From Gordionus sp. m RMFG-2023 (taxonomy: Eukaryota > Nematomorpha > Gordioida > Chordodea > Parachordodidae), in assembly GCF_954871325.1 (NCBI RefSeq), contig NC_088776.1:12648052-12712051 (forward strand): DNA of 64,000 nucleotides, given 5' to 3'. A program made the position numbers and the translations under genes. The notes beneath the pieces are model-generated. The model did not search any database. It had not been told where the DNA came from and saw nothing but the letters and a program-made list of their open reading frames with translations. Shown here piece after piece: positions 12,701 through 22,330 of the stretch. The first letter of the stretch is position 1; the number at the start of each line of letters is the position of its first letter.

Positions 12701-14747
12701 ATACGATGCGGGCAACGCATCTATTTGTTCTACTAATCTCTTTTATGAGAGTCCGTTGACCAATGAAAAGACATTGGTGAATAATTTTATTCAGAACGTT
12801 AATTTGGGGCTTGGAAATTCGAGTCATTTAAATGCCAACGATTCTAGGGAAAGGCAAGAAAATGAATATCCTTTTCCTATTGGAATCAAAAAAGACGTAG
12901 CCAATAAAATAACATATAGGCAGAGCGGAAGTCATCTGTATTTAGGACCTGGACAAGAAAGCTCTCCTGAAGTATAATTATTTATTATTTTGTTGTTTTA
13001 ATATTTATTTGCCTATTGTTTTTTTATCGCTAATATAAAAATTATAAGTTGTATTGTATCAACTAGACAAAGACATAGATTATATGGTTATATTATTGTT
13101 ATATTCATTTAAATGATTACAGGAAACCTCAGAGGAATGCTTTGTGGACATGAAATTACTCACCTCCAACTCCTCAATTTTAAATGATAATTACTTTAAT
13201 AATTCAAAAGAGAATATGCTGAATCTTTTAAGTTCTAAAGAGATCTCACAAACTAAATCATTACTCAAAACTACTGAACGTAGTAACCCAATTTCAGTCT
13301 TCGAGAACTTTAAAAATGCCAAACATTTTTTTGGAGGAGAAAACTACATGACCACAGCAAAAGGCGGGTCTGATAATTTAAGTGCTATTATAAACAATGA
13401 ATTTGAATGCAATAATAATTACCCAATTCAAAATATAAGTAGTATCAATAATATACTTACCGGAGGAAACACGAACGATAATTTGACGACTCATTTGGAA
13501 ATGTGTGAAACACTATCTAGTCGATTGAGGCACGTTAAAATGGCGAAAAATTTCTTTAGAAATAATGGCAATATCTTGGTAATCCTTATGCCTATTATTT
13601 ATATTTATGACAAATATTTCCGATTTATCTTTTTATTAGTACACAATGATTATTCATAAATTCTGACGATTTGTTATTTTTGTTTTAAATGTTTTTACTC
13701 ACATATTATATTGGTATAAATCCCGATTTGATAATTATAATGATAAAAAATTTAAGTCGGCCTTAGATTTGATATTCGACACAAACGAGGAGTCTATTTT
13801 TGTTGATGTTTTGTCTCTACTACTTAAGTGTCCGAACCTCTGGACATTGGACATCAGTCTTCATTTGTTACCTCGCCTTAACGATTTGCTCAATCATAAA
13901 TACGAAACGTATGTTATTCCGTTTTTATTCTTATTTTATTTCTCCCCCCCCCCTCGTATTTTTAATATTATGATTTTCTCTATATCGGCTTTCAATCTTA
14001 TTGCTTATATGTTTATGCCTTTTTTATTTTATTTCTTCTTTTTTATTAAATTTTTTATTTTTCATTTTAGATAATTTTTTAATAGATAATTCAACAATTT
14101 TTTTACCAAATCAGATATATGACACTCAGTTGCAAAGCGCTTAAATTAATACTAAAGAATTTCGGTTCTCTCATAAAATCATCTCAAAATAGATCCACAG
14201 TCATCATAGGAGTCGATCTAAGTAGGGAAGAAAGGTTTAAATATTCCCATACAAGTTGAAAAATAAATTTGATTAATTTTAAAATATACTTTTATTATAT
14301 CGGGTAATGATATCGGCTAAGTTTAATCTGCAAGCTCATGCTAAAGTATATCTGTTAAGCATTGAGACTAATCTATTTCCTTTTAAGCTAAACTATATTG
14401 ATAGTTTTTGGCTAAAAGCCAGGTTCCGGTATTTTTTAACCAGTTAGATGTAGGCGAAAACTGCTAAAGATAGAGATATTAATTACCCATCGATAAATTA
14501 TGAGGGCGTCTAATTTACAATATGAAACTCTATTATTGTTATATTAATTTATTTATATAATTCTAAATTAGAGTTCAAAATTACATTTGATTTTTATTAA
14601 CCATATTTCTCAAGGTTTAAAAAATGTCATTCCTGCTACAAACATTTGTCATCAATAAAAAACCACTTTGATAATTCGATTTTATTTGGAGGAAAACTGG
14701 GAAAAGAAATTAAGGATCTTCAAATCTTACTTCAAACTTTGGACTGA
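3769..14747 (+). CDS. KATNB1: katanin p80 WD40 regulatory subunit B1 (5' end missing)
   Basis: Regulatory subunit of the microtubule-severing ATPase katanin: a WD40 propeller for targeting and a C-terminal con80 domain that binds p60. I read 16 coding exons: 3769-3886, 5946-6046, 6577-6618, 8663-8746, 9155-9270, 9420-9491, 9702-9852, 10090-10143, 10241-10433, 11197-11424, 11562-12148 (or 12133), 12327-12971, 13123-13578, 13757-13908, 14115-14234, 14615-14747. Every junction is GT-AG and phases match; the sum is 3252 nt, 1083 codons plus stop. Blade motifs include NVWDLHP, VYDMRS, FSPDNKWLATAS, IWDLST, NGHTLPINKIEFHP and IKFWDLEKFDL, then the p80-specific VDWGTIIDMA. The C-terminus matches con80 (NLWTLDISLHLLPRL, GVDLSREER, CHSCYKHL). 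Blade 1 and the start codon are not seen. The central linker is much longer than in the human protein. The splice between 12148/12133 and 12327 is the least certain. Confidence 0.93.
4920..5420 (-). pseudogene. hAT transposase relic in katanin intron 2
   Basis: On the minus strand, broken frames give TTRWNLRHQAVTAFLDLEEP near 5225-5330 and, further on, NPRLASRQTKGSK near 4965-5000. These match the TRW-xxR-xxAV segment and the PRxxxRQTxRxN segment of hAT transposases of the zinc-finger/DUF4371 type. Frames shift and stops occur, so it is dead. It lies antisense inside the intron 3887-5945. Basis is motif recall only. Confidence 0.65.
7477..7919. mobile_element. hAT-like MITE in katanin intron 6619-8662
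   Basis: The ends read TAAAGACCAGT and ACTGGTCTCTA, an inverted pair. GC-richer words (TTGGGCCTG at left, CTCGGGCC at right) lie just inside, as in the GATCTGCA-type elements at 27739 and 49495. No coding frame. Flanking 8-mers agree only partly, so the boundaries are tentative. Confidence 0.4.
10241..13470 (+). other. KATNB1: expanded low-complexity linker of katanin p80
   Basis: Five exons (10241-10433, 11197-11424, 11562-12148, 12327-12971 and most of 13123-13578) encode roughly 660 residues between propeller and con80. The stretch is rich in Ser, Asn, Lys and Thr, with repeated phrases such as LIKKDLS and LIKKDIS at about 11829 and 11931 and the related pair FNNSTFNLS and LNSSTLNLS. Such regions are expected to be disordered. 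The human linker is roughly a quarter of this length as I recall it. The frame is open across all five exons, which supports real coding sequence rather than read-through intron. Confidence 0.8.
13471..14747 (+). other. KATNB1: con80 domain of katanin p80
   Basis: The C-terminal domain that pairs with katanin p60 is spread over the end of exon 13123-13578 and exons 13757-13908, 14115-14234 and 14615-14747. It begins near HLEMCETLSSRLRH and runs through FRNNGNIL, FVDVLSLLLKCPNLWTLDI, NHKYETYMTLSCKALKLIL, GVDLSREERFKKCHSCYKHL and ends LQILLQTLD before TGA at 14745. Phases are 0, 2, 2 and agree exactly. All hallmark positions I remember from the family (DLLxxxxxxxxLWxLDxxxxxLP, VDxSREER, CxxCYxxL) are present, so this end of the protein looks functional. 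Confidence 0.93.
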
Positions 14748-15963
14748 TAATATCAACACACAAAAATATAATTTCGTTTTATGTGATGGATCAGATTATA
14801 GTGTTAATTAATTTAAATTCATTATATGGTGATATTTTATGCATTGTAGTTTACAACAAATCAATATTATTTGATCAATTGTAATCAAATTTATTTCCGT
14901 CCCTTTCAAAATCAATAATAAATCTTATTCATAGGTCATATTTCGTTTGTTTTAAATAATATGCCCTCTTATAAAAATTATGTATTTTCTTTTAAAGTCA
15001 TTCTTCATCGTTATTATGGGTCCAAGCATCATTTTTGACTAAATATTGCTAGAAAATTTTATTTTAAAATTAGATGTTACAGTATAATAATAGTTGAGTA
15101 CTAAACGATTATTTTTGATATTCATATTTTGAATTACAAATCTTCTATATATTATTATTTTTTGTAAAAATATATAATGATATACTTTTTTATAATAAAT
15201 ATATTTATGATATGGTTCATTTAAGTTTGTATAATGATAAGAGCACATTTATTTTTATATATATGACTTTGTATAAATCTTATTTATTTTCTTAAAATAT
15301 AATAAAAAATTATTTTAATAGCTAGCTTTTTGCAAAATTTTGTTTTAAGAATACATGCAAAAATGTTTAAATTTTAATTTTTTCAATTTGTTTTTTAAAT
15401 AAGTTTTTTATTATATAAAAATAATAATTTTTTTTACTGTAAAGTTAATTCTACTATATAAATATTTGATGTGATATTATATATTTTTTAAAGGGTTAAT
15501 TTCGAGTTTTTTTAAAAAAATATCGAGTTGATATTTTTATAGAATTATATTGGAATATTCTTAATTTTATAACAAAGCATTTAATTTATTTATACTTAAT
15601 AATTAGTGCTAAAGTTAAATCCGCTTGCTTTTTGGGACCCTTGAATTAAGAATAGATCTTACAAAATCAGATAAATTTTTTCGAAAATATAAGAATGAAA
15701 GTCTTCATTTATTAGTATTTATCTCACTTATGGACCAATATAGATTTGACCCTCTTTACGCCACTGATAATATATCCATTTTATTTAGGAATAAGTAATT
15801 AGAAATAATTATTATTTTATTTATAAATGATTAAATTAAATCTTTTCTTGTTAATTATTTATTCAGGTTAGCATTTACATAAATATCAAGAGTAATGAAT
15901 TATCATTAAAATGTATAAAAAAATTATGATAAATATTATGTGAGATCGCTGAAAATTTTATTC
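14748..15963. other. intergenic, nothing recognised
   Basis: This AT-rich interval separates the katanin stop codon from the possible last exon of the convergent phosphatase gene. It should hold both 3' untranslated regions. AATAAA-like words are abundant because of composition, so no polyadenylation site can be singled out. Confidence 0.4.
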
Positions 15964-16317
15964 TTATTCACCATTGTTCGAAAATTTCATATTTCGGATT
16001 ACATCTTTTGATTTTTCTGGACTCAAAACTTGATTTTTCGTGTTTGGCACTCTTGGATTACTTATATTGCAAAATATTCGACCATCCGAATTATTTGGTG
16101 AGAGCATTACTACATTATTATCCATGTTATCATAGGGCATACCCCCGGCTTTCCTAGGGAGTGTTTTATATTGCTGATTTTGTTCATTAGCAGCAGCATC
16201 TAGATTTCTGTTATAATTTTGAGATGCGGGGTTGAACTGTTGCTGCTGTATCATATTACCCATTTGAGCAGGTTTATTTGGATATTGTGATCGGGGATCA
16301 AAATAAAAATCCGGAAA
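15964..16317 (-). CDS. Gln/Asn-rich terminal exon, possibly an alternative 3' end of the phosphatase gene
   Basis: An open frame of 117 codons plus stop on the minus strand follows a good acceptor (pyrimidine-rich tract, then CAG at 16322-16324 or AAG at 16318-16320). It starts FPDFYFDPRSQYP and contains NMIQQQQFNPASQNYN and KTLPRKAGG; no family is recognised. With the acceptor at 16318 it begins in phase 0. This matches a possible phase-0 donor (CAA followed by GTAAAT at 18377) inside the last phosphatase exon, so it may be an alternative C-terminal tail. Alternatively it is the end of an unrelated gene whose other exons I did not find. The higher G+C and varied codons argue that it is truly coding. 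Confidence 0.5.
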   Translation of the reverse strand, partial: FPDFYFDPRSQYPNKPAQMGNMIQQQQFNPASQNYNRNLDAAANEQNQQYKTLPRKAGGMPYDNMDNNVVMLSPNNSDGRIFCNISNPRVPNTKNQVLSPEKSKDVIRNMKFSNNGE

Positions 16318-16321
16318 CTTA

Positions 16322-18353
16322 CTGAAAAATGGACTCTTGTTTTATAATATATTAGATAAAATTAAATTACAAAAGGATATTAAAAATTATTATAGCTTAA
16401 ACCCACAAGCATGTGTATGGCGAAATTATAGGAATTATACAGCAAAGAAAAGTAATTCGATATTATGATAGAAACAAATTATTGCTATAGGACCGCATAA
16501 TTTTTAGAGAGGAGTTATAAAACCAATAGTAGGTATAAAGGCAATGACTAGGTGTTGAATAAGATCTTCGGAACTAATAAAATAATTTATTTTTTGAAAC
16601 ATATTTTGTACTATAACACCGTATTTTAGTTTGTAATAATATTAATTTGCACATTAAATAAATTTTATTTCTTATAATATTTTTTCCGTACAAATAAAAT
16701 AAAGACACGTGGTCTCTGGTAAATCTAAAAAGTCTCTTTATTTTTAGGCTGTTCAGAGCAAGCTATATAGACGGCTAAACAGACGACTGTTTAAAAACAT
16801 GAAGAATCAGGACACGGCCATAACGAATGTATGGATTATCTGGTCCATAGATACAAAGATTAAGATTTTTAAAAGATAATAATGACACTACTAGACCAGA
16901 TGCACCACAAAATTATTTAGTAAGAATTTAAAGACAATGAGAATCATAAAACGAATCTAATCTGTTCAATATAATATTCGAATCCTCTAAACTTGCTACG
17001 GAAATTGATAAAAAATATATTTAGTAAAGGCAGGGGCATCACTAGCCTTTACAATCTCAGGGGGCTTAAAAAAAATTTCTTAAGCTAACATTTTCAAAAT
17101 GATCTTGATTATTAAAAAATTTTCCCGTTAGCTAATTTGGCGGACTTCACCTTCAGTAATAAAATTTAAATTAAGCCAGTGATAATACTAATGAATGCTC
17201 TCACGGTATAGGTATATGCTTGTAATCTTGACGGATACCCAAAATAATAATTTATAAATTTAAAAAAAAATTGGCCTACATTTAATCCACGAATAAATAA
17301 GAAAAAAGAAGTAATTACAAATTTCTAAACAGATAAGAATGAAAGAGTTGTATTTTTGTTGCAGAATTAACTATTGAAGAATATACATAATAAAATAAAT
17401 TGCGACTCTATCTTACTTATCATTTATGCATTTGCGGATCATTTTTGTTAGGAAATTAAAATTAGATTCTAGGATGATAGTATTAAACTTGTCTAATAAG
17501 AAAAAATGGTAGTTTTGGATTTTTTTAGGTTATAAAATAAGAAAGCTAGGTTTAATAACAGAGAACTTCTAATAGCAAAGCCATGATTAATGAATGGATG
17601 GTGTATTGTTAGTTTAGATGGTAAAAATATTAAGGACTATGTGAAAGTTTTTGTTGAGATATAGGTTATACATGGCAAGTTAGAACATCAAACTGGATTA
17701 CAAACAATGAAAAAATTTAATCGTATTTTTTTTTAGTTTTGAACATAAATTTAGCTGAATCGAATGAAAGTTGTGATTAAAATTATAAGTTGGAAGATTT
17801 TAAGAATATTTAATATTATAATAAACATACTGATGGATCCTTGAGACATTTTAAAATACGTTCTCTGCAAATTATTTCGTCATTACGTGTATTGTCGTTA
17901 ACCGGGTATCTTGATCTTAATCGGATTCGCTCCTTATTTAATTTCAAATGTGCTATAATAATAATAATGTATTCCTAATAATTAATTTAGAAAAACGAAA
18001 AAAATATGTATAACTAAGAAATGACCAATATCTTAAAAATGTTGAGCTCTTTTAGAAACTTAAAAATATTATTAAATAAAAAAACGCGATCTTCGTTTAG
18101 TTAAAAATTGAAAATATTTAATTAGCGGCATCGCCAAGCGTCCACACGAGAGAATATAATTCGAGAACAAAACTTAAAGTTATGCTCAAACAACATATTT
18201 TAGGTAGGATTTAAACCGTTTTTATATTGATCATCTATTTTATAAAAAAATTTTAATTACTAATAAATTGTGGAAATTTTAATGTCCTAAATAAGCTATT
18301 TTTTGAATTTTAACTACATATTAAGCAGAGAAAATTTTATTTGAAAACTCGTC
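16322..18353. other. non-coding interval between phosphatase stop and downstream exon
   Basis: If the downstream exon belongs to the phosphatase gene, this is an intron of about 2 kb; otherwise it is intergenic. I see no further exon and no complete transposon here. Confidence 0.4.
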
Positions 18354-19567
18354 TTATGGAACTTCCATGTTATTTACTTGTTGAAGAGCACCTGATATTT
18401 CGTATTCTACTAATTGCTGCCGAAAACTAGGATTTGGACATATAAATGTTCTAAGGGATATCACAGAATTATAAGCCTCTTGAGAGGTTAAGTTGGTGGC
18501 AGACATTAAATAAGCTATTACCATGGTGGGGCCTCTTGATACACCGCACATACTTTTATAATAAATTTAAATTGTCATTATATTATTACTACGAACTTTT
18601 AACATTAATTAATGAAATAAGCTTTCTATTAATTTTATTCAAATATATTAAAATCTTTATCAACCATTAGTAATAAATACACGACTCTTTGTCGAATACT
18701 ATAAATGTTAGAAATAATCTATACTAGAGTCCTTATAACTGCCCTTGATCTTCTTCCCATCCTAAACGTTTTATAAACATTTAATACCTAAAATTCTATA
18801 TTTAATTCATCTAATCTCAAACTATATAAAATTATTATTTATATAATTTTATACCAATGCACCAAGACTTTTCCTCCTTTAAACCTTGACGTATGTACAT
18901 AATCATTGACTCTAGGAATGAAGTCTAACATATGTTGACTCAATATATCTTTGCAAGGTATTATTAGAGATTCTCGATTCTTTAATTACAAAATAAATAT
19001 AGATAAATTATTATGTGCAATCGATCACGTTTTTCAATTAGTTAATTATAATCATGATCATAAAAAATGAAAAATCCTACAAATAGGTTTAATGTTACCG
19101 AATATAATTTTGTTGGGCATTCAGTCAGTGAGACAATATGGGTTACTCCCTTTTTGGTCATGAGATCACTATCGGCTGCTTCTTTGTATCCTGCTAGAAA
19201 TAAGCCAGGAATTATCTATAAAATAATTTTTTAAAAGTATATATTTGTTTTCACATTTTATTAGTGTTGTTAAATGACTCGTTTCGGTTTGAACCGATTT
19301 TTAAAAACGGCTATCTCAATATTTTAGCCAGAAATATATTGCCTAAGCCACGAGATTTAGCAAATAGATGTCCAAACTTTTGTTCTTTCTACAATCAAAA
19401 TCTTCAGGCTTGCGTAATATTATTCTGGAGGAAAGTTTTTAAAAATCAGCTCAAAACGAGCCGTTTAACAACACTGCATTTTATGGAAGATGTTTTAAAA
19501 TAAATATCTAATATATAACCTCATGAATAGTTTCAGCGGCGTACCCACTCGGAGTTTGTTGATTCAT
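18354..19567 (-). CDS. dual-specificity phosphatase, DUSP22/DUSP15-like
   Basis: Small atypical dual-specificity phosphatase, which removes phosphate from Tyr/Ser/Thr of proteins in the JNK/signalling group of DUSP22. Minus-strand exons: 19567-19520 (from an ATG), 19215-19099, 18979-18855, 18552-18354; phases 0, 0, 2 agree. The product from this ATG is 162 residues. It shows IIPGLFLAG, KKGVTHIVSLTECP, IPCKDILSQHML and the signature VLVHC/MCGVSRG (HCX5R with catalytic Cys and Arg), then VIAYLM and CPNPSFRQQL, in the order of DUSP22. The exon 1 frame stays open upstream of the ATG (TEEDAILKNFQLK), so the true start may lie further out. The N-terminus has no MG myristoylation signal, unlike vertebrate DUSP22 and DUSP15. 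A donor in the last exon could divert splicing to 16317. Confidence 0.88.
19262..19475. mobile_element. hAT-type MITE, common family, in phosphatase intron 1
   Basis: 214 bp, starting TAGTGTTGTTAAA and ending TTTAACAACACTG, flanked by exact 8-bp duplications CATTTTAT (19254-19261 and 19476-19483). The arms contain GATTTTTAAAAACGGCT and its inverse; the core is not palindromic and has opposite polarity to the copy at 29635. Non-autonomous, with no protein. Confidence 0.88.
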
Positions 19568-21960
19568 CAATTTGAGCTGGAAATTTTTCAATATGGCATC
19601 TTCTTCGGTATAATAGTTATATATATTTCAAGATACTGAAAATTTAGCTGTTACTTTTTAACATGAAAAATTATCTAAAAATCACTCGGTTTAAAATATT
19701 TTTTTTGCTTATCAAAATATTTACCATAATTTACTTATTATAATAAAAATGGTGAATTTTACTCCAATTCAGGGACATATCATGATTAGAGAAATCGGTT
19801 GCATTTAGTTCCCAGAATTTCTATTATTTAAAAGCAATAAGATAATTTTGGCAGTAAAAATGATTTGTGATTGAAAGTCAGTTTCTTTACTATTTTAACC
19901 AAATAACCAATGAATTTCCAGTATGATTAAAGAGAATTATAGGGTAGAATATGAAAAACAAAAACTTTAAATTCTATAAATTTAGCTTTTCCTTTTTTTA
20001 ATATTAAAAAAACTTTAATTAAAATATCTTGTGTTATCTGATTGAAAAAGAGTATTTATTTTAAATTTAAAAAAATAATTGCGCAATAATGTTAAACATA
20101 AATCGTAATGATTGATTCCTCTTTTCTCTGACGTTTTTTTTTCAGAAATGTAAGCTTATAATGCAAAATAAATGGTTTTGAATATTCCAATTAACATTTT
20201 AACTGTAATGATCCCATACTATATAATATTATGCTAGCACAATCGATTTTCATGATATCATTCCAATTATTTGTAGTCAATATTTTATTACCTATAATGG
20301 ATGATAAAAATATTGGTGCATTGGAAATGAATATTTTTTAAACCTCTAAAAAAGTATATAATATGATAATGATAATGGTTATAATCTTAGTTTCATTTTT
20401 TTTAGTAGAGTTATTTTTTAAATCTTAGGATTTCGTGTTCTGGTTTTTGCATAAAATCTATTTTAAATATTATATGATACGATCGATAAAATTTTAATTA
20501 AATGCAGTCTATACATTTATATAATGATATTCTAAAGCCTGAATTTCAATTCAATTATATATTAATATCCAATACATTTGGCACAGTTGATATATAATAT
20601 AACTTGTAATTTATATATTAATCGTTATCTACCAATAATTATATCAGAAACTAAATAGAAATGATAAAATTTAAACGTAGGCGTTTCTTATATATTGCTG
20701 AATTTATACAAGATACAAGGATATGGTGCAGACTGAGCTGAGCATAAGGAAAAAATGGCAAAATGACCCTCATAACCGCCATAAAATGAAGATTTTGGAG
20801 GCCTATTGAAATAAATTCGATTTATGCTTAGGAACATCAGCAAATTCAAACTGTTAATTTTTTAGAGTTAAACAGATGTTTATGATTAGTTTAAAAAAAA
20901 TGTATGTATAATTTTATTTCGAATTTGAGCATTGTTTAGTAAGTTGGTAATAAAGGATTACGAGTTCTTATTAACCGCTAATTGCATATATTTTTTTAGG
21001 AATTTTAAAAATAATTTAAGCTATTCTTCAACAAAGAAGATTAACTTACTGAATGGACCATGATTAAAGTCCAAACGCTATCTTTAATAGCATAAGATAT
21101 GATGTCATTAAAATTAAATAAATTATTCACTGTTAAACTTTGCCTGAAAATATTTGTAATTAGGCGCATGAAGAAAATATATTCCGATGAATGCAAAGGT
21201 GAGAAACCTATTTTTCAAAAAAGTAGCTCTCATTCATTTATAGTAGATGGCGTTTTGATCTGACTAAGGTATCCTGGTTTGGTATAATATTATTAATACT
21301 ACCATTAGCCTATCAAGTTGCCCTTTGGATTCATTCAAATTAATATATGGCCAGCTCAACTTGTAACTAGGGTGGACAATCTCAGATATGTTTAACATCC
21401 AGAAAATAAAGATAATAATTTATAAAATATTATCATAAATAGATGAGTCTGATGATAAAAGGAGATGTTAATATTAGTTGTTTATCGTAATTTATAATAT
21501 ATAAATAACATCTTATTGACTGGGCCAAAAAATCAACTTTCACAAAAACTCATATAGCTCTAAACCTATTATAGAATAATCTTTGATTTAAATTTCATTA
21601 CGTTGCCTGAATTTACTAGTTTTGTTCAATGACAAAACATTCTGGCACATTTTACAACGAAAACTGTGTTAATTTTTAAAAAGAAAATTCCATATTATCA
21701 TTTTTCAGGGAATTTACATGTCGATATGATGTGTATCAAAATCTTCTTTAATATCCATTTCTATTGTCGACATTTAAAATTTAAATTATTTTGAAAATAA
21801 TTAATTATAAAATTATAAATAAATTATAATAATTTTTATGTGTATTTTTCTAAATTTATAGAGAGCTACCGCTATTGCTATTTTTTAAATGTAGCGCGCG
21901 AAAGCTATGGCTACTAAAAAAATAGGGGGCTATTGGGGAAGTAGCCGTAGGAATTTATAC
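19568..21960. other. intergenic, nothing recognised
   Basis: AT-rich sequence upstream of the phosphatase start. It should include the promoter, which I cannot point to. A 30-codon open stretch near 20725-20815 has no recognisable family. No repeat with clear ends was found. Confidence 0.35.
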
Positions 21961-22025
21961 TGTCGAGGAGGGGGAAGGATCGAAGGAGTTGTTCCTGGTA
22001 GTGGGGTCGTTTACATAATCGTGAA

Positions 22026-22330
22026 GGCAACCGTCGCGCCGCAGGATCAATGCCTATTTACCACTTAAGTTAAATTGTAATATATCGATTGGCATTCGTC
22101 GCACAGTTGGATTAGGGCTGATCTAAGTCCTAAATTAATTAGATAAATAAGGAACGGCATTCTCCGCATCGATTAGGGCGGATTTAAGTTCTGAATTAAT
22201 TTGATAAAAAATAAAAGGAACGGCATACGCCGCACCGCAGGATCAGTGCCGATTACCTTTATTTAACTAAAAATTATAAGGAACAGATTGTTCCGCCCTG
22301 CAGGATAAATGCAGATTTAAATTTGCCTAA
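22026..22330. repeat. GC-richer minisatellite, about five units of 61-66 bp
   Basis: Units begin near 22026, 22091, 22152, 22218 and 22281. The shared core is GGAACGGCAT, then a CCGCA(C)CGCAGGAT block, then GTGCCGAT, followed by an AT-rich spacer. Units 4 and 5 are closest to the consensus; units 2 and 3 share a variant GATTAGGGC block. It stands out from its surroundings by G+C content. Confidence 0.75.
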
